From the NCBI RefSeq assembly GCF_000430665.1, contig NZ_AUML01000030.1:1-64000 (forward strand): 64,000 nucleotides of DNA, written 5' to 3'. This document shows positions 47,320-56,929 of the stretch, piece after piece. Every line of letters starts with the position of its first letter. Positions within the stretch are counted from its first letter, which is position 1. Made by a program: the position numbers and the translations under genes. The notes under the pieces were generated by a model that searched no databases, was not told the DNA's origin, and saw nothing but the letters and a program-made list of their open reading frames with translations. The stretch is from Aquimarina muelleri DSM 19832. Its GTDB lineage: Bacteria; Bacteroidota; Bacteroidia; Flavobacteriales; Flavobacteriaceae.

Positions 47320-48360
47320 TATATTAAATCGCTTAATATCAATATCTTTATCTAGTAGAACTCCATTTTCTATATGGTCATATAATTTTTTTGCAACTGT
47401 AGGGCCTATTAATATCCCTCTACTGCCTAAGCCATTTAGAATATGAATGTTTTGATAATCTGTATGGGTGCCTATCAATGGTTTACGGTCTTTAACTGTA
47501 GGTCTTATTCCTGCAACCTGATCTACAACACTATAAGGCACTTTTAAAAACCGTTCTAATTTTTTTTGCAATTCTTCTTTAGCGTGTAGTGTCTTTCCTG
47601 ATGTTTTATCTTCATTATTATATGTTGCACCTACCTTGTACATATCTTGCCCTAATGGAATAATAAATACGGAAGATTTTATAGCTTCTTTTAACTGTAA
47701 AGCTTCTGATTTAATAATAATATATTCCCCCTTATTACCTTGTAAAGGAAGGTGATTAAAAAAAGGGTTGTTTTTCATACCAAACCCTTCAGTAAATACA
47801 ATATGTTTACTAACAATATTCTTATAACAAACCAAACCTTCTTTGACTTCTATCTTATCATAATCAAAGGAATCCTTTATAATTTTATTATTTTTATGAA
47901 GGTATTCTGAATAAAAAAACAGCATATTGTTTATATCAATTTTTCCAGTATGCTTTACTTTTCCATAATGAAACGGAGCATCTATTGCTGTATTTTTACT
48001 CCTAACTAATTCTGATGACAAAAATTCATTTAACCCTAAATTACCACAGCTTTCAAACCAGTTATTTTGCTCTTCTACACTATTAAATCTGCGCAATACA
48101 GGAAGGTCTTCTACTAATTTTTTACAAAGTTTATCCTCGACATCTTTATAAAAAGAAACTGCGACTCTAAGCTGTTCTGATGCTTGCCAAGCTAAAGTAA
48201 AACGCTTTAAAACCACTGGATTATAAATCCCGCCAGCTACTCTTGATGATGTTTGAGATGAATCTTCATATACCATGAATGATTTCCCATTTTTCTCTAA
48301 TTGTTCTACAAAAGACAATCCAGATAAACCAAATCCTACAATAATATAATCTACATTCAT
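47311..48360 (-). CDS. DadA/MnmC-like FAD-dependent amine oxidoreductase
   Basis: 349 residues. FAD motif YIIVGFGLSGLSFVEQLEKN at the N-terminus, GGIYNPVVLKRFTLAWQ near 43 and the C-terminal DAO block VAGIRPTVKDRKPLIGTH and NGLGSRGILIGPTVAKKL. This is the DAO fold (D-amino-acid dehydrogenase, glycine oxidase, MnmC C-domain). The GIYNPVVLKRF segment is characteristic of a flavobacterial branch annotated simply as FAD-dependent oxidoreductase. Substrate unknown. Confidence 0.82.
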   Translation of the reverse strand: MNVDYIIVGFGLSGLSFVEQLEKNGKSFMVYEDSSQTSSRVAGGIYNPVVLKRFTLAWQASEQLRVAVSFYKDVEDKLCKKLVEDLPVLRRFNSVEEQNNWFESCGNLGLNEFLSSELVRSKNTAIDAPFHYGKVKHTGKIDINNMLFFYSEYLHKNNKIIKDSFDYDKIEVKEGLVCYKNIVSKHIVFTEGFGMKNNPFFNHLPLQGNKGEYIIIKSEALQLKEAIKSSVFIIPLGQDMYKVGATYNNEDKTSGKTLHAKEELQKKLERFLKVPYSVVDQVAGIRPTVKDRKPLIGTHTDYQNIHILNGLGSRGILIGPTVAKKLYDHIENGVLLDKDIDIKRFNILG

Positions 48361-48390
48361 TTAATTTTTTGAATTTGAGTAAAAATAATA

Positions 48391-48419
48391 AAAACGCCTA
48401 ACTATAAGTTAGGCGTTTT
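48391..48419. terminator. bidirectional terminator after gldN
   Basis: Thirteen-base arms AAAACGCCTAACT and AGTTAGGCGTTTT with an ATA loop, flanked by A and T runs. It ends the gldKLMN transcript on the minus strand. Confidence 0.85.
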
Positions 48420-48450
48420 ACATAGTATCATTAAATAAATACGGAAATTT

Positions 48451-49341
48451 TTAATAACTCCACATATCCATTTCGAAATTACGAATACTTTCTTTAATTC
48501 TTTCGCTTTCAAGAAGTTGCATTAGAGAGTTATCTATCACATAATCTTTAATCTCTCTATCCCCCTGAATGTTATCTTCTTTATAAATTACAGAATTAAA
48601 TCTTCTTGCATTAAGAATATGATCATAAGTAAAAGGCATAGAAGTATTTTTTCTATTAAACGCCATAGCATTATGAAATATTTCTCTAGCATCAGGATAC
48701 CATATCCAAAATAAAGCAACCATATCTGGTTCATCATCATCGATAAAGTTAACATCTGGAGCAACAGGTGCTAGTCCTAGCAATCTGTATCTTAATTCTC
48801 CTTGACGTTTATCAAAATACCAGTATCCTCTTATCTTGTACTCTGCAATGTCAGCCGAAGTAATATCCCTTCTATTTACATATTGAGGATCTACTTCCTC
48901 TCCTGCATTATACTGCTCATATCCTAAATCTGTAGTATCTATTTTAGACATTGTAGATTGAAGATCTTCAAAAGTACGGGTTTCGGTAAAGTATGAATCT
49001 GAATATATATTCTTTATTTTACCATTTTTGATATTACTTATTAAGACATCATAGAGAGAACGACGATTAGCTCCAATATTAAATGTATCTATAGGGTAAT
49101 ACAAAGGGAAATTTATTCTCTCATCTAAATCTATAGTCTCCCATGTGGTCTTTGCCCACAATACATCACGCTTATCGACATAACCATATTCTAAAGGACG
49201 GTCATTATCGTATAAGATCTGTTCTTGTGTTTTCTTACCTATCTCATCTGGGTTACTAGCGTTCAAAACGTTTGCTTGTCCAAAAGAAGTATAAGAAACT
49301 AATAATCCAAAAACGGTTAATATAAAATTTCTCAAATTCAT
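48451..49341 (-). CDS. gldN: gliding motility / type IX secretion protein GldN
   Basis: 296 residues with a signal peptide (MNLRNFILTVFGLLVSYTSF, ending GQA). The body contains the family's marks: DVLWAKTTWETIDLDERINF (about residue 60), LYYPIDT, RRSLYDVLISNIKNGKI and FKIRGYWYFDKRQGELRYRL-type strands near 170. GldN forms the periplasmic ring with GldK in the type IX secretion system. The order gldK, gldL, gldM, gldN on one strand is the standard arrangement. Confidence 0.95.
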   Translation of the reverse strand: MNLRNFILTVFGLLVSYTSFGQANVLNASNPDEIGKKTQEQILYDNDRPLEYGYVDKRDVLWAKTTWETIDLDERINFPLYYPIDTFNIGANRRSLYDVLISNIKNGKIKNIYSDSYFTETRTFEDLQSTMSKIDTTDLGYEQYNAGEEVDPQYVNRRDITSADIAEYKIRGYWYFDKRQGELRYRLLGLAPVAPDVNFIDDDEPDMVALFWIWYPDAREIFHNAMAFNRKNTSMPFTYDHILNARRFNSVIYKEDNIQGDREIKDYVIDNSLMQLLESERIKESIRNFEMDMWSY

Positions 49342-49359
49342 AACTCGTAGTTTATTTTT

Positions 49360-50907
49360 TTAATTTGTTAACTCTACAATGACTGGAGATATTTTCTTTA
49401 ATTTATATCCAGCATTAGTAGTTAACTGTGCTTTTATGTCAATAATCTGAACAGAAGAGCCTCTTTTAGCTTTTCGTAATGCAGATTTGGCCTTAGCATT
49501 AAGTCTTCCTCCATTAACACTTACTGTTGGTTGTCCTTCAACTTTAAATTTAAATCCAGTTACTTTTAACTTGATATCAAAATCAAAATCAGGTAAAATA
49601 GCACCTATAGAAGAAATTTCAACTGCATTTCTAGCCATTTTAATAGATCCATCCTCACCACGCACTGTACCCACTGGTCTTGGAATATCTTTAATTCTAA
49701 ATTTCTTACTATCGCTTACTGTTGCACCGTTTGGCAATTTACCACTAACTTTGATACTTACCTCTCTAGCTCTTACTGTAGTTACATTCATCATGTACTT
49801 ACCAGCTCCACCAAGTTTTTTCAACCCAGGAGCAGATGCATTAACTGAAGGTACACCAGGAATAGAAATAGTCATTGGATTATTTACTCCTCGATATACC
49901 ACATTCATCTTATCTGCTGAGATAACTGCCGAATTTGGTTTAGGAATAACTGCATAAGAACTCTTAATAGGAATAGTTACAATAGAATCTCCTTCTTTAA
50001 ATTGAAGTTCACCAGCTACTTCTCTTTCTCCCACATTACCTGCAGGAAAATCTAACATAATTTGCCCATTCGTAACCTCTGTTTGCTCTTTACCATTTAC
50101 CATAACTTTGGTTGGCTTAAGCGTAGCATCAAAACGTCCTAAAACGATTCTTCCTTTAAAGCTTTCTCCACTAAAAAAAGCAGTTTTATCTGGAACTACT
50201 ATTGCTTCGTAATTGCTAAAAGAAAGTTCAGAAGCTTGTTGACCTGCTAATAATGCAGAAAGAACTTTACTCTCTGTAGTTTTAACATCTGCTTGCATCT
50301 GTGTAAGCTTAGTTAATGAAGCAACTAATGGAAATCCTTCAAAATTATATTTCAACCAATTTTTAGTAACTCCGTCACCATCTTTAACGTCATCTGTTTT
50401 AAAAGTTTTATCTACATCATCTGCCACTGTAGGCTCTACTTCTTTAACAGAACGTATAGCCGAGGATACACCATCTCTATACTTAGTTACATTATCTAAA
50501 AATTCTTGTGCAGATGCAGTAATAACTCCACCTTCAAAAAATTTAGCATCTAACTCATCTCCTTTATCCATTGCTTCATAATCAGTTGGATCGTCTCTTC
50601 CTTCTAATAATTCAGCTTTAATTTTATCTAAATAATCGTTAAACTCATTTGATAAAGCACTAATTTGATCCGCTTTTTCTTTTAACGGGGTGTATTTTTC
50701 TGGTTGTTCGGAAACTTTTTCAGCTAAACCTGCCATAAACGCACTATTACGTTGTGTAGATAGGGTATTAGACTCGGTTAATTTTTCGTTCATCAAACCG
50801 AAAGCTGACAATACTTCTTTTGACATGTTTAGTGCCATCATTGCGATGAAAACCAGATACATCAGGTTAATCATCTTCTGCCTTGGGGATAATTTTCCTC
50901 CTGCCAT
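49360..50907 (-). CDS. gldM: gliding motility / type IX secretion protein GldM
   Basis: 515 residues, the usual length. MAGGKLSPRQKMINLMYLVF opens a single N-terminal transmembrane helix; the rest is a long periplasmic region of stacked beta domains. Family marks: LNMSKEVLSAFGLMNEKL after the helix, VVPDKTAFFSGESFKGRIVL near 230, and VYRGVNNPMTISIPGVP near 340. GldM and GldL form the proton-powered motor that drives type IX secretion and gliding. It lies 18 bp before gldN. Confidence 0.96.
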   Translation of the reverse strand: MAGGKLSPRQKMINLMYLVFIAMMALNMSKEVLSAFGLMNEKLTESNTLSTQRNSAFMAGLAEKVSEQPEKYTPLKEKADQISALSNEFNDYLDKIKAELLEGRDDPTDYEAMDKGDELDAKFFEGGVITASAQEFLDNVTKYRDGVSSAIRSVKEVEPTVADDVDKTFKTDDVKDGDGVTKNWLKYNFEGFPLVASLTKLTQMQADVKTTESKVLSALLAGQQASELSFSNYEAIVVPDKTAFFSGESFKGRIVLGRFDATLKPTKVMVNGKEQTEVTNGQIMLDFPAGNVGEREVAGELQFKEGDSIVTIPIKSSYAVIPKPNSAVISADKMNVVYRGVNNPMTISIPGVPSVNASAPGLKKLGGAGKYMMNVTTVRAREVSIKVSGKLPNGATVSDSKKFRIKDIPRPVGTVRGEDGSIKMARNAVEISSIGAILPDFDFDIKLKVTGFKFKVEGQPTVSVNGGRLNAKAKSALRKAKRGSSVQIIDIKAQLTTNAGYKLKKISPVIVELTN

Positions 50908-50959
50908 ATTCTTCTTAGATTTTTGGTAGTTATTATAAAATAATTAATTAATAAAAATG

Positions 50960-51589
50960 TTAACTTCTGTTCATTGCAGTTAACATACCACCATATACTC
51001 CATTAAGAGAAGAAAGGTTACTAGCAAGACTTTCCATTTGATCTTTAAGCTTAGCTGCATTATCTGCTATTGCTTGATTAGCTTCAGCCTGACGTGCAGA
51101 AGACTCTAATTGCACTTTATATAGGCTATTCAGAGACTCCATTTGAGCAGCTGCTTGTGTGATTTCTTCACTATATTTTTTCTGCCCTTGAATAGAGTCT
51201 ACTGTTGGAGAAATACCTTTTGCTGCACCTTCAAAATTACGGATGCTTTCACCAAGACTACTCATAAGGCTTGAATCTACTCTAGCTTCTTTTAGCATAT
51301 CATCTAATTTTTTAGACAACAATCCCTCTGGAGTAGTTTCTTTTTCTTTTTTGTCTTTTCTATTTCCTCCTGCTAATTCAGGATAAACAAGAGACCAATC
51401 TAATTCGTTATCTACTGGTTCAAATGCAGATACTGTAAATACTAATGCTTCTGTAACCAGACCAAGGATAAGCATTTCATTACCAAATGGCCAGTGCATG
51501 ATTTTAAAAAGTGCACCTAATATTACAACGGCTGCTCCCAGACCGTATACCATATTCATTAATTTTTTGCTTGCTTTTGAATTTGCCAT
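50960..51589 (-). CDS. gldL: gliding motility / type IX secretion motor protein GldL
   Basis: 209 residues. Two closely spaced transmembrane helices lie near residues 13-32 and 38-58, joined by the short HWPFGNE loop; Glu47 within the second helix (LGLVTEALVF) is probably the conserved acidic residue needed for proton conduction. The cytoplasmic remainder is helical (QSLGESIRNFEGAAKGIS-like segment near 115). It lies between gldK and gldM as usual. Confidence 0.96.
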   Translation of the reverse strand: MANSKASKKLMNMVYGLGAAVVILGALFKIMHWPFGNEMLILGLVTEALVFTVSAFEPVDNELDWSLVYPELAGGNRKDKKEKETTPEGLLSKKLDDMLKEARVDSSLMSSLGESIRNFEGAAKGISPTVDSIQGQKKYSEEITQAAAQMESLNSLYKVQLESSARQAEANQAIADNAAKLKDQMESLASNLSSLNGVYGGMLTAMNRS

Positions 51590-51670
51590 AATAAATTTGT
51601 TTTGTTTTTTTTAAATCTAATTTAGTTTTAAAAAAGGTTAGTAATTAAGTTTGATAGAAAATTTTGGGAC

Positions 51671-53044
51671 TTATTTTTGATTCTGAGTATTAGCTTCTCC
51701 AGTCACGTCAGTACCCATATAGTCCTGAACGGTTCTAAATCCGATATAACTCCTCGCAGAATCAGCGTATTCATAATCTCTGGTGCTTACTTGTAGGAAA
51801 TAAGCTACATCTTTCCAAGATCCACCACGTACAACTTTACGTTTGTTTTCATCATCATTGACATTTGGGTTCATTGATGACACATATTCGTATGCTGCTG
51901 GATCATAAGATGACTGTACCCACTCAGAAACATTACCCGCCATGTTATATAAGTTATAATCATTTGGGTCAAATGTCTTGGCTTCTACAGTATATAAAAA
52001 ATTATCTGCTGCGTAGTTTCCTCTAAGAGGCTTAAAGTTTGCTAAAAAGCATCCTCTATCATTTAACGCATATGGACCACCCCAAGGATACGTTGCTGAC
52101 TCGAGGCCTCCTCTAGCGGCATATTCCCATTCTGCTTCTGTAGGCAGTCTGAAATAATTTACAAATTCTTTCCCTCTCTGTTTTTGATAGGTATTTTTCT
52201 CTATAGTTCTCCAACGACAGAAGGCTTTAGCTTGCTCCCAAGAAACCCCTACTACTGGATAATCATCATATGCACTATGCCAAAAATAGTCATTATGCAT
52301 AGGCTCATTATAGGAGTAATTAAAATCCTTAATCCATACCGTTGTATCAGGATATACTTCAATAACTTCTTCTTTGACAAAATCTTTTCTTCCACCTTTT
52401 TTAGCTCTGGCTGCTGCCTGAATATCCATCCAAGTAAATCTAAATTGAAATTTACTTACGTCTAGAGTTCTTCTTCCATTATACGATTCTTCCAATGGAA
52501 TATACATAGTATCCATAACCTCTGCATAAAACTCATCTGGATAATCTTCAATATCCCATTCGATATCTATATCCTTATTAAGTCTTCTACCTTCATAGCC
52601 AGTCTCTCCTGTACCACTATAGTTATCGTACATGTATTTTTCATAGACAGACATGTTCTCAGTATCTGCATCTAAAAATGCAAATTCTCCGATACCGTCA
52701 TCACCTGGGGTTTTACCTAGATCATCTGCCATTATCGCAAGTCTCATTCTAACTACAGAATCGCGAACCCAACTTACAAATTGTCGATACTCACTGTTTG
52801 TGATTTCGGTTTCATCCATATAAAACGAACGAACAGTAACCATCCTCGTGGGAGCGTTTGCGATAGCCGCTTTGTCATCATCCGACTTACCCATAATGAA
52901 CGATCCTCCGGGGATGAGAGCCATACCATATGGTTTTTCGGGGTGCCATTTTTTTCCTTGTGCTCCAACCAGTTCTCCTCGGTTTCCTCCGCCACAACTG
53001 TAGAGCATAGCTAAAATAGCAAATAGTGATACAAATTTCTTCAT
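51671..53044 (-). CDS. gldK: gliding motility lipoprotein GldK
   Basis: 457 residues. Lipoprotein signal with lipobox LYSC (Cys17), followed by GGGNRGEL. The mature part is a formylglycine-generating-enzyme-like fold: MALIPGGSFIMGKSDDD (about 41), VVGVSWEQAKAFCRWR (about 265), RLPTEAEWEYAARGG, NMAGNVSEWV and RVVRGGSWKD. GldK is an outer-membrane-associated ring component of the type IX secretion system and is not known to be an enzyme. First gene of the gldKLMN operon; a possible promoter lies just upstream. Confidence 0.96.
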   Translation of the reverse strand: MKKFVSLFAILAMLYSCGGGNRGELVGAQGKKWHPEKPYGMALIPGGSFIMGKSDDDKAAIANAPTRMVTVRSFYMDETEITNSEYRQFVSWVRDSVVRMRLAIMADDLGKTPGDDGIGEFAFLDADTENMSVYEKYMYDNYSGTGETGYEGRRLNKDIDIEWDIEDYPDEFYAEVMDTMYIPLEESYNGRRTLDVSKFQFRFTWMDIQAAARAKKGGRKDFVKEEVIEVYPDTTVWIKDFNYSYNEPMHNDYFWHSAYDDYPVVGVSWEQAKAFCRWRTIEKNTYQKQRGKEFVNYFRLPTEAEWEYAARGGLESATYPWGGPYALNDRGCFLANFKPLRGNYAADNFLYTVEAKTFDPNDYNLYNMAGNVSEWVQSSYDPAAYEYVSSMNPNVNDDENKRKVVRGGSWKDVAYFLQVSTRDYEYADSARSYIGFRTVQDYMGTDVTGEANTQNQK

Positions 53045-53081
53045 AACGTGTTTTAGGTTAAGATCTTCTAGATTTAAGGAC

Positions 53082-53113
53082 GTAAACCTATTTATTTATT
53101 TCCAGAAAAACAA
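53082..53113 (-). promoter_or_regulatory. gldK: possible promoter of gldKLMN
   Basis: On the minus strand TTG (53113-53111), 21 nt, TAGGTTTA (53089-53082), one base from the -7 consensus. It would give a leader of about 30 nt before gldK. Confidence 0.4.
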
Positions 53114-53154
53114 TTTTTTTCCAAAAAAAACCTTAAATCTGCCTAATAAAAATG

Positions 53155-54318
53155 TTAAACTTCGTTTTTTCGTTTTGCTTTATACCATCTTTCAGGTATT
53201 TCTTGATTACAAGCACGCTCATAATCATTGTATGTGCATGGTAATAACGTATGTCTTTGTAATTTATTATTACCAGATGAAATAAATGGTATTTCTATCC
53301 ACCATCTTCCAGTCATCGCACTTTTATAAAAAGACAATATTTCATCTTCAACTGGAACATTATAATGCAGCGTATTTTTTGATCCTCTTATATTAAATTC
53401 ATTAGACCTATAGTTAACTCCTTCTACAAAATACCAAATGATTTGCGCTATCAAAAGTGCTGTTGTTTCCTCATTTTTGAAATTTTTAAACTCATAAATA
53501 CCAAGACTTTTAATTTTATCGCTAATACCTGCATACCTTGAAATAGCACATATTTCTCGACCATCAAAGCCATTAGGAGAAGATGTAAGCCCGTTTAAAC
53601 TTAAAGAGTTTATAACCCCTAAATCTATAGAAACAAGATCTGCATCTCTCATTATAGGCTCCACTATAGTCACATCCGAAACAACTTCTCCTAATCGATA
53701 TGCATCAAAATACAATTTTTCTATAAGATCAATCTCTTCTTGTGCATTAAAATATGTCTGATAACCTATATTGCTGTAATTAAATAAGTTATACGGCTGC
53801 TCTATTATAATTTTACTCACAAAAGATGTATTTGTTATGGATTGAGAAGAATTACCTAAATCAAACTTACTATCCACATTTACCAAATTAACCATACGCT
53901 CTAAAACATCAAATGATCTATATTGAGCATATACTAAATCCTGACTTCCTCCTAAAATAATAGGAACAATATCTTTCTTCAATAAATCAGACAGTACCTC
54001 CTGAACTAAATAATAAGTATCACTAACTTCGTTACCAGGAACAATATCCCCCAGATCGACAATACTTGTACTCCAGTTACCTGGATAAAGTTCGTACAAA
54101 GATTTACGAATATTATCAAAATTTAATTCTTCTCCTAGAAAATCAACACCATTTCTGTTTTCACAAACCCCTAGAACAGCAATATCAATTTTTTCCAGAT
54201 CCGGAAATCCATTCTCTATTGTATGAATTTTAATTTGTTTTCCTAATGTATGTTCTGAAAGTGTTTCGGTATGCGCTACTACTAATTCACTAACGGGTAC
54301 AAGAAATTCAAAAGACAT
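53155..54318 (-). CDS. arginase-fold protein (formimidoylglutamase-annotated family) lacking metal ligands
   Basis: 387 residues. The overall strand-helix pattern is that of arginase/agmatinase/formimidoylglutamase, but the three manganese motifs are altered: GGSQDLVYA stands where GGDHS is expected (about residues 119-127), NVDSKFDLG where DAHxD is expected, and SIDLGVINS where SxDxDxxDP is expected. The protein is therefore unlikely to be a binuclear-metal hydrolase. It lies between topA (2 bp upstream) and gldK (110 bp downstream) on the same strand, so it is probably cotranscribed with topA. The role is unknown; a structural or regulatory role is inferred. Confidence 0.8.
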   Translation of the reverse strand: MSFEFLVPVSELVVAHTETLSEHTLGKQIKIHTIENGFPDLEKIDIAVLGVCENRNGVDFLGEELNFDNIRKSLYELYPGNWSTSIVDLGDIVPGNEVSDTYYLVQEVLSDLLKKDIVPIILGGSQDLVYAQYRSFDVLERMVNLVNVDSKFDLGNSSQSITNTSFVSKIIIEQPYNLFNYSNIGYQTYFNAQEEIDLIEKLYFDAYRLGEVVSDVTIVEPIMRDADLVSIDLGVINSLSLNGLTSSPNGFDGREICAISRYAGISDKIKSLGIYEFKNFKNEETTALLIAQIIWYFVEGVNYRSNEFNIRGSKNTLHYNVPVEDEILSFYKSAMTGRWWIEIPFISSGNNKLQRHTLLPCTYNDYERACNQEIPERWYKAKRKNEV

Positions 54319-54320
54319 AT

Positions 54321-56822
54321 TTATTTCTTTTTAGCAGTCTTTGTTGTTGTTTTCTTTTTTGCTGTAGTTTTTTTCTTTGGAGCATTTTTCTCTATAAGAT
54401 CTTTTACTTTATCCAAAGTCAATTTTGTTGCATCTACAGTTTTTGGCAACTCGATTTTAATCTTACCTTTTATAACATTACTACGACCCCATCTTGCTTT
54501 TTCCACTCGAATCCCTTCATCTTCCCAATTATGTATAACTTTATCTATTTCCTTCTGTTTCTTATCTTCAATAAGGTTAATTATGTCTTGATCAGAAAGG
54601 TTATCAAAATCATACTTTTTGTTCACGTTAATAAACATACTATTCCATTTAATAAAAGGACCAAATCGCCCTGTACCTTTTTGAACCGGTAGATTTTCGT
54701 AGGTATATATAGGAGCATCTGCTTTTTCTTTAGCATCTATTAACTCGATAGCTCTATCCAAATTAGTATTTAAGGGATCTTCTCCTTTTTCTAGCGAAAC
54801 AAATTTCTCTCCGAATTTCACGTAAGGCCCAAATCTCCCATTATTAACCACAATGGTTTCTCCTTTATATTCTCCAAGTTCTTTTGGCAACTGAAAAAGA
54901 TCCATTGCTTCTTCAAAAGTAATTCCACTTAATGTCTGACCAGGAGATAAACTTGCAAACCTTGGCTTATCCTCATCCTCTACACTACCGATTTGAACCA
55001 TAGGTCCAAATTTACCTAATCGCACACTTACTACTTTTCCAGTAGACGGATCTTCGCCTAAAATTCTCTCCCCAACTTCTCTTTCTGCATTTTGAGAAAC
55101 ATCTTCAACCCGTGGATGAAATTCTTGATAAAACGCTCTCATTACCTGAGTCCAATCTTCTTGCCCTTCTGCTATTTCATCAAAATCCTGCTCTACTTTT
55201 GCTGTAAAATTGTAATCTAAAATTCCAGCAAAATGATTTACCAAAAAATCATTTACTACCATTCCTACATCTGTTGGAATCAATTTCCCTTTATCACTGC
55301 CAACTTTTTCGGATAATTTTTTCTCTTTTACAGAATCTCCTGAAAGAATCATCTGTATATAATTACGCTCTTCTCCTTCTTTAGAACCTTTTTCTACATA
55401 ATTTCTGTTTTGAATTGTAGAAATTGTAGGCGCATACGTTGATGGTCTTCCAATCCCTAATTCTTCTAACTTTTTGACTAATGCAGCTTCTGTATACCTG
55501 CTTGGAGGCCTAGTGAATCTTTCTGTAGCAGAAACATAACTATTAAACAAGTCTTCTTGCACTTTCATTGCAGGAAGGATACCTTCTTGCTCTTCATCCT
55601 CGTCATCGTTTCCTTCCAGATATACTTTTAAAAATCCTTCAAATTTTATTACCTCTCCATTGGCTGTAAAATGTTCTTTATGAGTGTTGGCTTCTATTTT
55701 TACATTAGTTCTTTCTAATCTAGCATCGCTCATTTGTGAGGCAATAGCACGTTTCCAAATCAATTCGTATAATCGTTGTTGGTCATAATCAACATTTACA
55801 CTATGCATGGAAAAATCTGTAGGTCGTATTGCTTCGTGAGCTTCTTGAGCTCCTTTTGATTTACCTTTGTATTGCCTTGGCTTACTATACTCTTCTCCAT
55901 ACGCTGAGTCAATTTCTGCTTTTGCACCATTCTGAGCCTCTACAGACAGATTCACACTATCTGTTCTCATATAAGTAATTAACCCTGCTTCGTACAACCG
56001 TTGTGCCATAGTCATTGTTTTACTAACAGAAAAATACAATTTTCTTGAAGCTTCCTGCTGTAAAGTAGATGTTGTAAATGGAGGTGCTGGTGATTTCTTT
56101 GCTGGTTTTGTAGAAAGATCTGCTACCTTAAAGGACGCCCCAAGATTTTTCTGCAAAAAAGCTTGAGCCTCTTGTTTTGTTTTAAAATTCTTAGGCAACT
56201 TGGCTTTAACAGACCTACCTTCTTTATTAGTAAACTCTGCATCAATTCGATATGAGGCTTCTGCACTAAAACCCAGTATCTCCCGCTCTCTTTCTACTAT
56301 TAATCGCACAGATACAGATTGCACTCTACCAGCCGATAATCCTCCTTTAACTTTTCGCCATAAAATCGGGGATAGCTCATACCCCACTAAACGATCTAAA
56401 ACTCTTCTGGCTTGCTGCGCATTTACCAGATTATAATCTATACTACGAGGGTTTTCTATTGCTTTTAAAATTGCATTTTTTGTAATCTCATGAAAAACAA
56501 TACGTTTCGTTTTGTTCTTATCTAATTTTAAGGTTTCTGCAAGATGCCATGCAATTGCCTCCCCCTCTCGATCCTCATCACTTGCTAACCAAACCATATC
56601 TGCCTTCTTAGAAAGGTCTTTTAGTTTTTTAACAACATCTTTCTTGTCTTTAGAAACAATATATTTAGGCTCAAAATCACCTTCAACATCTACTCCTAAT
56701 TCTTTGGAAGGCAAATCAGCAATATGTCCAAAACTGGATGCTACCGTAAATTCTTTCCCAAGAAATTTCTCTATAGTTTTTGCCTTAGCAGGCGACTCCA
56801 CAATCACTAAATTCTTAGCCAT
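54321..56822 (-). CDS. topA: DNA topoisomerase I
   Basis: 833 residues. TOPRIM domain at the N-terminus (LVIVESPAKAKTIEKFLG; ASDEDREGEAIAWHLAETL), catalytic Tyr in GLITYMRTDSVNLS (near 295), then several C-terminal zinc-ribbon-derived repeats (FGPMVQIG, GRFGPYVKFGEKF, GRFGPFIKW) in which the cysteines have been lost. The basic tail is lysine and threonine rich (KKKTTAKKK). It relaxes negative supercoils. The two-base gap to the arginase-fold gene suggests one transcript. Confidence 0.97.
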   Translation of the reverse strand: MAKNLVIVESPAKAKTIEKFLGKEFTVASSFGHIADLPSKELGVDVEGDFEPKYIVSKDKKDVVKKLKDLSKKADMVWLASDEDREGEAIAWHLAETLKLDKNKTKRIVFHEITKNAILKAIENPRSIDYNLVNAQQARRVLDRLVGYELSPILWRKVKGGLSAGRVQSVSVRLIVEREREILGFSAEASYRIDAEFTNKEGRSVKAKLPKNFKTKQEAQAFLQKNLGASFKVADLSTKPAKKSPAPPFTTSTLQQEASRKLYFSVSKTMTMAQRLYEAGLITYMRTDSVNLSVEAQNGAKAEIDSAYGEEYSKPRQYKGKSKGAQEAHEAIRPTDFSMHSVNVDYDQQRLYELIWKRAIASQMSDARLERTNVKIEANTHKEHFTANGEVIKFEGFLKVYLEGNDDEDEEQEGILPAMKVQEDLFNSYVSATERFTRPPSRYTEAALVKKLEELGIGRPSTYAPTISTIQNRNYVEKGSKEGEERNYIQMILSGDSVKEKKLSEKVGSDKGKLIPTDVGMVVNDFLVNHFAGILDYNFTAKVEQDFDEIAEGQEDWTQVMRAFYQEFHPRVEDVSQNAEREVGERILGEDPSTGKVVSVRLGKFGPMVQIGSVEDEDKPRFASLSPGQTLSGITFEEAMDLFQLPKELGEYKGETIVVNNGRFGPYVKFGEKFVSLEKGEDPLNTNLDRAIELIDAKEKADAPIYTYENLPVQKGTGRFGPFIKWNSMFINVNKKYDFDNLSDQDIINLIEDKKQKEIDKVIHNWEDEGIRVEKARWGRSNVIKGKIKIELPKTVDATKLTLDKVKDLIEKNAPKKKTTAKKKTTTKTAKKK

Positions 56823-56897
56823 AATCCTTTAATTTCTGACGACAAAAGTATATGAATTTTTTGATATCAAGATTCTTTATCAAAAAATTAGTTTAAA

Positions 56898-56923
56898 AAA
56901 AACCTGCCAATCAGCAGGTTTTT
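56898..56923. terminator. bidirectional terminator upstream of topA
   Basis: AAAAACCTGC (56898-56907) and GCAGGTTTTT (56914-56923) with a six-base loop and flanking A/T runs. It separates the membrane protein gene at 56930 from topA. Confidence 0.85.
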
Positions 56924-56929
56924 TACTTT

